Shown here one piece after another: positions 50,883-59,913 of a stretch of DNA of 64,000 nucleotides. The notes under the pieces are model-generated. The model was not told where the DNA came from and made no database searches. It worked only from the letters and a program-made list of their open reading frames with translations. The position numbers and the translations under genes were made by a program. Source of the stretch: Paludibacteraceae bacterium (GTDB lineage: Bacteria > Bacteroidota > Bacteroidia > Bacteroidales > Paludibacteraceae); assembly GCA_024693065.1 (NCBI GenBank), contig JAILLP010000023.1:124001-188000 (forward strand), given 5' to 3'. Every line of letters begins with the position of its first letter. The stretch's first letter is position 1.

Positions 50883-51860
50883 ATGCCGAATGATAGAATC
50901 TTATCGATTGACTTGGTTAAAATCATAGCAATGTATATGGTTTTAATGTTGCATCTTGGCGTCCATAGAAATTTGTGTGCGGACTTCGATTATTCACCCA
51001 AGCCTTTCATGTATTCGATATCGGGCATCGCGATTCCTCTGTTTTTTATGGTCAGTGGGTATTTGCTGTCCGGACGTGCAATTACGTACAGGTACGTTCT
51101 GAAGAAGATCTGGGGAATTATCAGGTTGTGCTTTCTCGTGTGTGTGCTGTGGAACCTAATTAATTATATTAGGTTTGACTCATTCCATTGGGATTTCCCT
51201 TTGTGTTTTATACAAAAGGGTGGTTTCGGACATTTTTGGTATTTCGGGGCAATGATAATATTGTATTTGTTTGTGCCTGGAATATTAACTGTCCTGAAAA
51301 AAAATGCGGTGGTTTGGCTGTCGTTCTGGGGTGTGGTCTGTTTCTTCATGTTTGTCATGGATTATCTGTATGGCATAGAAAAAGACTACATCATACAAAC
51401 GTTTAGGGTTTGGTATTGGGTTTTCTATTTTAGCTTGGGCGTTTATATCCGGCTGAATCCCAATCTGGTGCAACGTGTGAAATGTTGGCATCTGATCTTA
51501 GCCATGGTGCTTTACGTCACTTCTGTCCAGTTGTTGAATACCAAGGGAATCGAATTCCATTTCGGTGATATCACATGCATCGCCTATGCGACAAGCGTGT
51601 TTTGTATGTGCCTTAAAATACAGCAATTCAGATCTGAGTCGGTCATTAAAGTGCTCTCTCGGTGTTTCCTTCCGATTTATGCGCTCCATGAGATACTATT
51701 GGGTATGTTAGTGTATCATGAACCGTTTATCTCGATTGATGGATTGTTGCCTAGCTGGGTGGATTTTGGCGTGGAATATATCCTTGCATGTCTAAGTATA
51801 TCCTTGATTGCTGTCGGAATAATGAAAATCCCTTATGCTGATAGGGTGTTTAGAATTTAG
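50883..51860 (+). CDS. Membrane acyltransferase (Acyl_transf_3), copy 1
   Basis: A protein of 325 residues from the ATG at 50883; GTG at 50880 also fits. It has about ten hydrophobic segments and opens RILSIDLVKIIAMYMVLMLHLGVH, with the family histidine in the first helix. It ends with a further helix. Such proteins O-acetylate or otherwise acylate surface glycans. This is the first of three in the locus (also 54046 and 57931). Confidence 0.88.
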   Translation: MPNDRILSIDLVKIIAMYMVLMLHLGVHRNLCADFDYSPKPFMYSISGIAIPLFFMVSGYLLSGRAITYRYVLKKIWGIIRLCFLVCVLWNLINYIRFDSFHWDFPLCFIQKGGFGHFWYFGAMIILYLFVPGILTVLKKNAVVWLSFWGVVCFFMFVMDYLYGIEKDYIIQTFRVWYWVFYFSLGVYIRLNPNLVQRVKCWHLILAMVLYVTSVQLLNTKGIEFHFGDITCIAYATSVFCMCLKIQQFRSESVIKVLSRCFLPIYALHEILLGMLVYHEPFISIDGLLPSWVDFGVEYILACLSISLIAVGIMKIPYADRVFRI

Positions 51861-51926
51861 GTTTTTCATTCCTATTTATGCGGGATGTATGGTGGCTTTT
51901 AGTAGGCTGAAATGATTTAGTTTTAG

Positions 51927-53150
51927 ATGGTGTCGGAGAAAAAGTACATATTGTTTTATATCGCATTTGTATTATATTGCATAGCTGCTTTTTTTGATGC
52001 TTTGCATAAATCCGCTTTCTCTTTTTTGCCGATTGCGTTGATGTGCAATTATTTACGATTGCTGTCCGCAATGATTGCGTATGTTTCGTATTTTAAGCAG
52101 AATAAAAGTGCGATAAGTTTATTGATCGCAGTCGTTTTTGTTATACTGTTACCTTGGTATTTCAAGACGGCTTATTCTTCGCAAATATATGCCTCATTGG
52201 CGCTTATGTTGGCTGCCAAAGACGTCAAATTCGATGTGATTGTTGATTTGCTTATAAAATATTTATCGACGGCGTTGATTGTGGCAGTCGTATTCTCCGT
52301 CTTGGGTATTGTCCCCAATGAGTTCCAGTATAGGGAAGTCCCTTTGATTGGCGCATGGAAAAGTTATTATTTAGGTTTCCATTATTATTCAACGCCTGCA
52401 TATTACGGTATGACGCTAGTTTTCATGTTGTTATACAAGAAAAGATTAAATTGCTCATACCTTTATTTGACCTTCTTAATCGGTTTGTCTTTGCTGGTAT
52501 ATGTCGTTAGCTTTGCCAGATTGCAGATATTTTTGAATTTTGTTGTTTTTATTGCGTATGTCGTTTCGTACAAGTGGCATTGGATCACTTTTGAAGGGAA
52601 AATATGGAAATATTTCTCCATGACGGCGTTTGCGCTCATGACGATGGTTGTTGTGTTTTTGTCGTTTTCATTGTTGTTGCTGAGTGATTCAAGTTTTTTT
52701 GAATTCGTAAATGAGTGGACTAGTACTCGAATGTTTCTGAATATTCAGGCTTTTCTCACTTATGATATTAATCTTTTCGGCAACTTGATTGAGATTAAAA
52801 CGCGGGATTTGATGCCTGGAGAGAATTATTTTTACATAGATAGCGGTTTCGTTAGTTTCTTGTTGTCCTATGGTGTCGTGTTCTATGTTTTTCTGTTGGT
52901 GATGTATGGACGGGCTTTCTACAAGATATGGAAGTGTAATTGTAAGTATTTGTATATATTGTTTAGTGTCTATTCTATTGCGAATATTTCTAACAATTTC
53001 ATGTTGGGCGCGATCACATGTCCGGTTACATTTTTATTGTTCGCGGATATGGGGATTCAAGATAGTCTGTATGAAGGGAATATGAGAAAATTGAGGAAAC
53101 TGAAGCAGTTGTTAATTCTTAAGTATAAAGGTGAAACGTTTTTGGCATGA
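51927..53150 (+). CDS. Wzy-like O-antigen polymerase / ligase-type membrane protein
   Basis: A protein of 407 residues with ten or more hydrophobic segments and a large loop (about residues 225-320) containing SDSSFFEFVNEWTSTRMF and DLMPGENYFYIDSGFVSFLLSYG. The layout and the DSGFVS-type loop motif are typical of Wzy polymerases and WaaL-like ligases. Its place between flippase, acyltransferase and glycosyltransferase genes supports Wzy. Primary sequence is poorly conserved in this family, so polymerase is the likely role but is not certain. Confidence 0.8.
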   Translation: MVSEKKYILFYIAFVLYCIAAFFDALHKSAFSFLPIALMCNYLRLLSAMIAYVSYFKQNKSAISLLIAVVFVILLPWYFKTAYSSQIYASLALMLAAKDVKFDVIVDLLIKYLSTALIVAVVFSVLGIVPNEFQYREVPLIGAWKSYYLGFHYYSTPAYYGMTLVFMLLYKKRLNCSYLYLTFLIGLSLLVYVVSFARLQIFLNFVVFIAYVVSYKWHWITFEGKIWKYFSMTAFALMTMVVVFLSFSLLLLSDSSFFEFVNEWTSTRMFLNIQAFLTYDINLFGNLIEIKTRDLMPGENYFYIDSGFVSFLLSYGVVFYVFLLVMYGRAFYKIWKCNCKYLYILFSVYSIANISNNFMLGAITCPVTFLLFADMGIQDSLYEGNMRKLRKLKQLLILKYKGETFLA

Positions 53151-54043
53151 ATGATAAAGTAGGTATAGTTGTTGTCACATACAATCGTTTAGCATTGTTG
53201 AAGGAGGTTATTTCATCACTTCGTAACCAAACATATCAGAATAGGGATATTATTGTAATCAATAATGGCTCGACCGACGACACGAAACAATGGTTGGACG
53301 AGCAAAACGATCTTATTGTGTTGACTCAAGACAATTGTGGTGGCGCAGGTGGATTCTTTACCGGTATGAAATATGCCGCAGAGAATGGTTATGATTATTG
53401 TTGGGTGATGGATGATGACGTGATTTGCAATCCGGATGCGTTGGAGCAACTTCAGAATGCGTATCATTTGAAGGATAACATTGGTTTTGTGTGTAGTCAA
53501 GTGCGGGGTATAAACGGTGCTCCGATGAATACGCCTCAAGTGGACCAACGCAAGTCGGAAAATGGTTACGCTTATTTCTATGATATGATTGACAGGAATA
53601 TGATACGGGTTCTATCCTCAACTTTTGTGTCAGTATTCCTTTCCACCGCCATTATCCGTGAAGTGGGGTTGCCGTATAAGGAGTATTTCATATGGGGGGA
53701 TGATGCGGAATATACAATGCGTATCAGTAAAAAGTATGTCTCTTATATGGTTTGCGATAGCATTGTTTTGCATAAAAGGGCGATTCAATCGGACTTGTCT
53801 TTCTATACGGAAACAAACGACGTGAGATTGCGGAATTATTACTATAGATTTAGAAATGAGGGATATAATCTGTTCAAGTATGGTAATATGTCGCAGCTAT
53901 CAAAATTTGTCTATTTTGTAAAACAATACTCTAAGGTGTTGTCTTTGTTTTTAAAAGGAGACACAAAGAGAGCCAGTATTCTATGCAAGGCTACTTCCTC
54001 TCTGATCTCATTTAAACCGATTCTTGAGCACCCAAGCAAATAA
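53147..54043 (+). CDS. Glycosyltransferase family 2
   Basis: A protein of 298 residues overlapping the Wzy gene by an ATGA. The GT-A fold motifs are present: VVTYNRLALLKEVISSLRNQT, NNGSTDDT, and the metal-binding VMDDDVICN near residue 88. The segment GGAGGFFTGMKYA and the later WGDDAEYTMRI resemble galactofuranosyl or rhamnosyl transferases. glf is upstream, so transfer of galactofuranose is possible. Cytoplasmic, membrane-associated. Confidence 0.9.
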   Translation: MNDKVGIVVVTYNRLALLKEVISSLRNQTYQNRDIIVINNGSTDDTKQWLDEQNDLIVLTQDNCGGAGGFFTGMKYAAENGYDYCWVMDDDVICNPDALEQLQNAYHLKDNIGFVCSQVRGINGAPMNTPQVDQRKSENGYAYFYDMIDRNMIRVLSSTFVSVFLSTAIIREVGLPYKEYFIWGDDAEYTMRISKKYVSYMVCDSIVLHKRAIQSDLSFYTETNDVRLRNYYYRFRNEGYNLFKYGNMSQLSKFVYFVKQYSKVLSLFLKGDTKRASILCKATSSLISFKPILEHPSK

Positions 54044-54045
54044 TC

Positions 54046-55047
54046 ATGGCTAAGAGCGAAAGGTTGTCTTATATCGATATCGCAAAAGGTATTCTCATAA
54101 TGCTTGTTGTGTTTCATCATATACCGCATATTGTCAAGAACGCAGGTATGTATGACCCATTTTGCCTATTGTTGGATTCCAAGAGATATATTTATACAAC
54201 TTTCTTTATGCCAGCATTCTTCTTGGTTACAGGTTTTTGCTCAAACTTTGATGTCCCATTCTTTAAGTTTCTAAAAAAGAATGTGAAGACAATATTGATC
54301 CCGGCTTTTTGCCTGGGAGCAATAGCTGAATGGATTAGATTGATAGGCCTTGGAGAAACTCAATTAATAGCATATTGTAAATTGGGATTCTCTACTTTCA
54401 TTAAGTTTGGCGGTCCATATTGGTTCTTGTCATCACTTTTTTTGTCGAAAATAATATATTGGATAGAAAATAGATTTGTAAAATCAACAAAAATCAAATT
54501 CACGATTTCGCTTTTGTTGTTGATTATTGGTATCTGCATTAGTAATAGGTATTCTTTTGTCGAATATTGGTATATTCTTCATGCATTAGTTTTTCCGTTA
54601 TTCTTATTAGTAGGACAGATTGAAAAGAACAAACAATTTCATAGTAATAAGTATGTGTTTGGTTGTTCTCTATTGATTTATGGTATATTAATATTTTTGT
54701 TGAAAGAACATCCTAGTATCACTGCTGTTATTGCCGTCTCAGATGCTTATATTCCTTGCTTCATAATTCTTTCCGTATGCGGTAGTTTTATTCTTCTTTA
54801 TATTTGTAAGAAAATTTCCTCATGCGGTTTTTTGGAGAGATTGGGGAAAGATTCTTTGGTTATATATACATTACATATTGCGATTGCAAGAATAATGGTT
54901 AATATTTTGTCTGGATGTTTCTGTGTTAGTATGATGAAGTCATTCTTGACGTTTCTGTTTATATATTCTGCAACGCTATTGATTTTGATGTCGGTTGCTA
55001 AGTGTATGAACACAAAGTATTTGCAATTTTTAATAGGAAAATTTTAG
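54046..55047 (+). CDS. Membrane acyltransferase (Acyl_transf_3), copy 2
   Basis: A protein of 333 residues with about ten hydrophobic segments. It begins RLSYIDIAKGILIMLVVFHHIPH, the family start with the catalytic histidine pair. The C-terminal LGKDSLVIYTLHIAIARI matches the last conserved block. It differs strongly in sequence from copies 1 and 3. It starts 2 bp after the GT2 gene. Its DNA is very A+T-rich. Confidence 0.88.
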   Translation: MAKSERLSYIDIAKGILIMLVVFHHIPHIVKNAGMYDPFCLLLDSKRYIYTTFFMPAFFLVTGFCSNFDVPFFKFLKKNVKTILIPAFCLGAIAEWIRLIGLGETQLIAYCKLGFSTFIKFGGPYWFLSSLFLSKIIYWIENRFVKSTKIKFTISLLLLIIGICISNRYSFVEYWYILHALVFPLFLLVGQIEKNKQFHSNKYVFGCSLLIYGILIFLLKEHPSITAVIAVSDAYIPCFIILSVCGSFILLYICKKISSCGFLERLGKDSLVIYTLHIAIARIMVNILSGCFCVSMMKSFLTFLFIYSATLLILMSVAKCMNTKYLQFLIGKF

Positions 55048-55053
55048 ATAGCC

Positions 55054-56175
55054 TTGATACCCGTTTTATACATAAATCACGAGACAAACTCGATGGGGGG
55101 ATGCTCATATTCTCTGGAGAATATGTTGCAGTCTGTTCGGGATGTTGTTAAACCATATATCCTATTTCGGGATTATGGTGTTGCCTACGATTATTTTGTC
55201 CAGAAAGGGTATGAATGCATTGTTGTCCCTTTTAAGTTAAACATATTGCCGAAGGACTTCAACTATTTGAAGTACCCTTTCCGTTATCTATACGATAAAT
55301 GGTATAACTATAAAGCTAGTAGAAAAATTGAGCGTTTGGTCTCTTTGTATTCGATTCAGATCATACACTCAAATACGAGCGTTATGACAATAGGCATAGA
55401 GACTGCGTTGAGATGCAATGTCAAACATGTCTGGCATTTCAGGGAGTTCCAGGATTTGGATTTCGGCATGAAACCTTTTTGCGGAATGAAAAAATTCCGT
55501 TCTCTCATGGAGAAGTCGGACCTGAATCTGTCGATCTCTGAATCGGTTCAGATTCATTGGGGATTGGATAAATATCCTAATGCTAGGGTGATTAGAAATG
55601 CTGTGATGGGGATTGACGATGCGTGCTACGTTGAGAATAAAGAGAAATATATATTGTTCTGCTCCGCATTGTTGATAAAGACCAAAGGCGTTGAGTTGGC
55701 GCTTCGTATTTTCGCAGGTTCCCAGATCTACAAAAAAGGATATCGGCTTGTTTTCGTGGGGAAGATCGTGGATGAGGTGTTGATGTCGAGATTGTATGAT
55801 TTCATTCGAGATAATGGTCTGAAGGACTATGTTGATTTTGTCGGATACAAGCGTGATTTGTCCAGCTATGTGAAAAATGCGACCGCCTTTTTGATGTGCT
55901 CGGACAACGAGGCGTTAGGTCGGGTTACTGTAGAGGCGATGTTTTGGGGATGTCCGGTAATCGCAAAAAATTCAGGCGGTTCAAAGGAGTTTATCAAACA
56001 TGGGTATAATGGCTTCCTTTTCAACAATGTTGATGATGGAGTTTCGATGTTGAGTTCTTTGGTCGAAATGGATTGTAGGCAGATCATATTGAATGCGAAC
56101 AAGACAGCAAAGGATTCGTTTTCTATAGAGGGATTCGGTTCAATGATGGTTAAGTTATATCGGGATTTGTTATGA
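55054..56175 (+). CDS. Glycosyltransferase family 4/1
   Basis: A protein of 373 residues. The likely start is TTG at 55054 (MIPVLYINHETNSMGG), 6 bp after the previous stop; no ATG occurs in frame before residue 14. The GT-B C-terminal domain has LFCSALLIKTKGVELAL, CSDNEALGRVTVEAMFWGC with the E-x7-E motif, and the end VKLYRDLL. It should add a sugar in the repeat unit. The next gene overlaps by ATGA. Confidence 0.9.
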   Translation: MIPVLYINHETNSMGGCSYSLENMLQSVRDVVKPYILFRDYGVAYDYFVQKGYECIVVPFKLNILPKDFNYLKYPFRYLYDKWYNYKASRKIERLVSLYSIQIIHSNTSVMTIGIETALRCNVKHVWHFREFQDLDFGMKPFCGMKKFRSLMEKSDLNLSISESVQIHWGLDKYPNARVIRNAVMGIDDACYVENKEKYILFCSALLIKTKGVELALRIFAGSQIYKKGYRLVFVGKIVDEVLMSRLYDFIRDNGLKDYVDFVGYKRDLSSYVKNATAFLMCSDNEALGRVTVEAMFWGCPVIAKNSGGSKEFIKHGYNGFLFNNVDDGVSMLSSLVEMDCRQIILNANKTAKDSFSIEGFGSMMVKLYRDLL

Positions 56176-57947
56176 AGAAAATCTTCCCTATAGTATTCGT
56201 CCTGTCTGTCATTGTCGGAATCTTTTTTGTCTTGAAGATTCAAGCAAAGGAGAGAATCGTGATAGATCCACAGGTGGACTTGCAAAAGCAATTGAGCAAG
56301 AATGGAATGGTTTATGAGATAAAGTCTGACATAGATTTGGAAGGGCAGATGATTGAATTGCCGCTCAATTGTGTGTTGGATTTCAATGGTGGTTCCTTAT
56401 TCAATGGTAGTATCAAGGGTAAGATTGGTAACGAGTATTTATGTCCGGAGTGGTTTGGCGCAAAGGGGGATGGAATAACAGATGACACGGAACCAATTCG
56501 TCAGTGTATCTCTCTGACGAATAAGATAATCTTCAGCAAAAAAAGATATTGCATAAAGAGTCGGACTGTTCACGATGTATTCCTTGTAGACCATGATCTC
56601 GAAGTGGACGGAAATGGTGCGACACTCGTATTGCCAGAGGAATTATACAAAGATTATAATTCCAGTATATGGCTTTTCCATAATGAAGAAAGCAAAAAGG
56701 TTAAGCATAATTATTATCACGATTTTAATATAGAAGTTAAAGTCAATAAAACTCCAGAATTTAAGGGTAACTTTTATATGTTTAATCTATACGCTGAAGA
56801 CATAAATATCTCTAATGTGAATATCTCTAATAAAGGCAAGTATAATAATTTGAACGCATTCACGGTTTGCTATGCCAAGGATATAAAAATCCAGGATTGT
56901 AATGTGGAAAATGAGAGCCTTTCTACTATTGGAGGAGGTGTGTGGGTGATGATGAAGGACAAACCAGACGTGGGTAAAACGAATATACAGCTAAGGAATT
57001 GTCGTTTCTTCCATGATGCGAAGGATGAAACAATCTGTTTCTCTTCCAGTCAGGTTAATAAAACGGATTGTGATATTAGATTTGAGGTGTCGGATTGTGA
57101 GTTCGTTTCTCCTAACAAGGTGAAGGGCTCTGGCTTTTTAATTTTATATGACAATAGGAAAGATTCAGGATGTCACTATCAAGTGGAGGGAACTGTAAGT
57201 AATTGCAGATTCCTGTCGAAGAGGAATGACAGCCTTCCTGATGTGTATAGGCGTGTTTTATCCATTCAAAGGGCAGGAAACACTCCTGCCTCTTGGAAAG
57301 TTGGATTTAAGAATTGCGAGTTTGTTGATATGTCCAGTTATAAACATATTAATGGAGATGATGGCAGGTGGGATTGTAATTATATGTTTGGCCTGCCTTC
57401 TTATAAGGTCGGGAAAGATAATGCTTACAGTATTAAGATCTCTGATTCTAAGATAAAGACGAATAATTCTGTGTTTAATGCTTATACGGGAGGCACTGTG
57501 GCCGATGTTGTGTTGGATAATTGTGATGTGGAATGTAAAGCTCTTCGTTTGTCAAATGCCAATAGTGACGTGTGTGTGGCGAATGTCATGGTGGAAAAAT
57601 GCAGGATAAAGACGGATTTCCCGTATTCGTTTGGAGGAAATGAGGTGTGGCATGATTGTGAAATCACCTCTCCTTCGTATGATTTCTTCCTTGTCCCGTT
57701 TTCGAAAAATCTGAATTTGAAGAAACAATTCACCAAATGCGGTATTAATGGAACTCAGTTGCATGTCGATGTGAAAAATGGGAAAAACGAAATGCATGTC
57801 AGAAAATATTGTTCTTGGAAGCATCCTATTTTTAACCAAAAGACAGAAGTGATAGATGGTATTTTGGCAACGGAAGCCTCTCCTCGTGATGCTAAAGTTT
57901 CCAATGATTTGGTAATTAAGGGGGCGTTGAATGGCATCAAGAAATGA
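56172..57947 (+). CDS. Membrane-anchored or secreted beta-helix protein of the pectate-lyase superfamily
   Basis: A protein of 591 residues. One hydrophobic stretch at the N-terminus (KIFPIVFVLSVIVGIFFVL) could be a signal anchor or a signal peptide. The block EWFGAKGDGITDDTEPIRQC matches the start of the pectate-lyase-3 superfamily. A long region of right-handed beta-helix repeats follows (NISNVNIS, DIKIQDCNVENES, DCDIRFEVSDCEFVS and so on). Cysteine content is high in the repeats. Within a capsule locus such proteins may trim, epimerise or bind the glycan. It overlaps neighbours at both ends. Confidence 0.83.
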   Translation: MKKIFPIVFVLSVIVGIFFVLKIQAKERIVIDPQVDLQKQLSKNGMVYEIKSDIDLEGQMIELPLNCVLDFNGGSLFNGSIKGKIGNEYLCPEWFGAKGDGITDDTEPIRQCISLTNKIIFSKKRYCIKSRTVHDVFLVDHDLEVDGNGATLVLPEELYKDYNSSIWLFHNEESKKVKHNYYHDFNIEVKVNKTPEFKGNFYMFNLYAEDINISNVNISNKGKYNNLNAFTVCYAKDIKIQDCNVENESLSTIGGGVWVMMKDKPDVGKTNIQLRNCRFFHDAKDETICFSSSQVNKTDCDIRFEVSDCEFVSPNKVKGSGFLILYDNRKDSGCHYQVEGTVSNCRFLSKRNDSLPDVYRRVLSIQRAGNTPASWKVGFKNCEFVDMSSYKHINGDDGRWDCNYMFGLPSYKVGKDNAYSIKISDSKIKTNNSVFNAYTGGTVADVVLDNCDVECKALRLSNANSDVCVANVMVEKCRIKTDFPYSFGGNEVWHDCEITSPSYDFFLVPFSKNLNLKKQFTKCGINGTQLHVDVKNGKNEMHVRKYCSWKHPIFNQKTEVIDGILATEASPRDAKVSNDLVIKGALNGIKK

Positions 57948-58887
57948 GTTGATCGATTGTGTGAAGGGTGTGGCCATTTTACTTGTAGTAATTGGACATA
58001 TGTGTGATACGGGGAATTTCCTATTCTCCTTTCATATGCCGTTGTTCTTTATCTTTTCCGGCTATTTTTTTAAGCTTAAGGAGTTAAAGCGAGTTGTTAC
58101 CGACGGGTTTAAAAGGCTGATATATCCATATGTTTTCACCTCATTGATGATATTACTTTTTTGGTTAACGTTTGATATTTTCAGGGGTGGAAATGAGTTT
58201 TCCCGGTATTTGATTCTTGTTTTGTGGGGAAGTGGATCGAATAGTCATACATCAATCTATTTCTCTGATATTCAATCGATAGGGGCCATTTGGTTTTTAT
58301 GGGCACTGTTTTGGTGCAAGATCGCATATAATGAGATCTCCCGATATATATCGAATCGTTTGCCCCAATTTATACTTGTCTTGGTAATTTCCATTGGGGC
58401 TGTTCTTTTAGACAGATATTATGTTAATCTGCCATTTGCGATATTGCCGGGATTATCCGCTCTGATTTTTTATTGGGTGGGGGTGCAATTTAGAAAATAT
58501 AATGAGTCTATTCGCCTTGGGAAATTGGAGCTATTGCTAGTCTGTATCTGGATTGCGGTGGCGATTTTTTCCAGTATGTCCATGGCTCGTTGTTATTATA
58601 AATGTTGGCCGATTGATGTCTTGGGTGCGGTTGGCGGAACAATGCTGCTTTATCGAATCGTGAAGCTTATCTGTGATTGGAAAAGGATTCCTTTCTTAGT
58701 ATGGTTGGGGAATAATAGTTTGGCGATTCTTTGTTTCCATTGCCTAGAGTTTAAAATACAATTGCTCTCAAGAATTAATTGCCCGAGTTATTTGATGTTA
58801 GTGGCGGAGTTGGCTTTTTGCATAGGAATGACTATGTTAAGTGGCATGTTCCCTTTGACGAGAACCATTTTAGGAATTCGCAAATAA
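57931..58887 (+). CDS. Membrane acyltransferase (Acyl_transf_3), copy 3
   Basis: A protein of 318 residues beginning ELIDCVKGVAILLVVIGHM, then FSFHMPLFFIFSGYFF, the pattern of the acyltransferase-3 and OatA families, with about ten hydrophobic segments. It overlaps the beta-helix gene by 17 bp. With copies 1 and 2 it suggests several acyl groups on the repeat unit. Confidence 0.88.
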   Translation: MASRNELIDCVKGVAILLVVIGHMCDTGNFLFSFHMPLFFIFSGYFFKLKELKRVVTDGFKRLIYPYVFTSLMILLFWLTFDIFRGGNEFSRYLILVLWGSGSNSHTSIYFSDIQSIGAIWFLWALFWCKIAYNEISRYISNRLPQFILVLVISIGAVLLDRYYVNLPFAILPGLSALIFYWVGVQFRKYNESIRLGKLELLLVCIWIAVAIFSSMSMARCYYKCWPIDVLGAVGGTMLLYRIVKLICDWKRIPFLVWLGNNSLAILCFHCLEFKIQLLSRINCPSYLMLVAELAFCIGMTMLSGMFPLTRTILGIRK

Positions 58888-58899
58888 ATATTTCATGTT

Positions 58900-59853
58900 A
58901 TGGTCGTATCTATTGTTATAGTATGCATGAATAATCTCAAGAATCTGTATTTGTGCTTAGATAGTATTAAAAAGAATACAAATGTAGATTATGAGGTCTT
59001 TGTTGTTGCATATTTGTTCAGTAAGGAGAATCTCCAAAAAGCGAAATCTGATTATGACTGGGTGAATTTTATAGAGAGTGATGAGATCAGGGGCTTTTCT
59101 GAAAATAACAATTTGGCATTACGACAGGCGAAAGGGGAGTATTGTTTTGTCGTGAATGATGACACGGAGATGCGTATGCCAGTCATTGACCAATTGGTCG
59201 AGACGATTAAGCGACTGCCTGAGGATGTCGCAATTGTCAGCCCGAAATTGATTAATCCGGATGGATCCTCTCAGGTTTGCGGCAGGGCGTATTTGGATTG
59301 GTGGATAAACATGAGGAGCGATTGGGGTTTTAAAGACAAACAAAACATAGCGAAATATTGTAACAAACAGGGTGTGTTCCAATCGTATAATATTGTTGGG
59401 GCTGCCTTCCTGATAAAAACTGAGTTGTTTAGAAAAATAGGTTGGTTTGATGAGACCTATTTCTTTTGCCCTGAGGATATTGCGGTGTCGGATACATTGA
59501 ATAGGTTGGGGTACAAGTGCTATGTGAATGCCGATGTGGAGATCATACATTATGAGGGCATGTCGGGTAAGTCTTTGTCTATGGTGCAAACGGCCACTCG
59601 TCCCGCGCATGCCAAAGGCGGTGTGATTTTCTATTCTCATGGGAATAGATTCCTGTTCTATTTTTTGTCAGTATATTACTTCGTACATTTCTCCTTACGG
59701 TTTATTTATCATAGGATAAAGGGACTTTTAAAGGAAAGGCCTAACGTGGATTATATCCTTTCCATTGGAGACATGAATGTTTGTCGCACTATTTTGACAA
59801 AGAAAACGCCTAAGGAGATTTTCATAGAATGTTATAATAAGTTGAAAAAATAA
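58900..59853 (+). CDS. Glycosyltransferase family 2, rhamnosyltransferase-like
   Basis: A protein of 317 residues with VVSIVIVCMNNLKNLYLCLDSI at the N-terminus, the metal motif VVNDDTEM near residue 85, and FDETYFFCPEDIAVSDTLNRLGY. The tail has a hydrophobic segment (FLFYFLSVYYFVHFSLRF) that could attach it to the membrane. It is the last gene of the run that began at 44336. A promoter element lies 32 bp after its stop. Confidence 0.9.
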   Translation: MVVSIVIVCMNNLKNLYLCLDSIKKNTNVDYEVFVVAYLFSKENLQKAKSDYDWVNFIESDEIRGFSENNNLALRQAKGEYCFVVNDDTEMRMPVIDQLVETIKRLPEDVAIVSPKLINPDGSSQVCGRAYLDWWINMRSDWGFKDKQNIAKYCNKQGVFQSYNIVGAAFLIKTELFRKIGWFDETYFFCPEDIAVSDTLNRLGYKCYVNADVEIIHYEGMSGKSLSMVQTATRPAHAKGGVIFYSHGNRFLFYFLSVYYFVHFSLRFIYHRIKGLLKERPNVDYILSIGDMNVCRTILTKKTPKEIFIECYNKLKK

Positions 59854-59884
59854 GCACATTCTGCTGTGTTTGTAATGTAATTTA

Positions 59885-59892
59885 TATTTTTG
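59885..59892 (+). promoter_or_regulatory. Candidate -7 element of the CDP-precursor block
   Basis: TATTTTTG matches TAnnTTTG and lies 22 bp before the ATG at 59914. The nearest TTTG, at 59869-59872, is only 12 bp upstream, so the -33 part is unclear. Confidence 0.45.
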
Positions 59893-59913
59893 TCTTATAA
59901 TTAATGACAAGTT

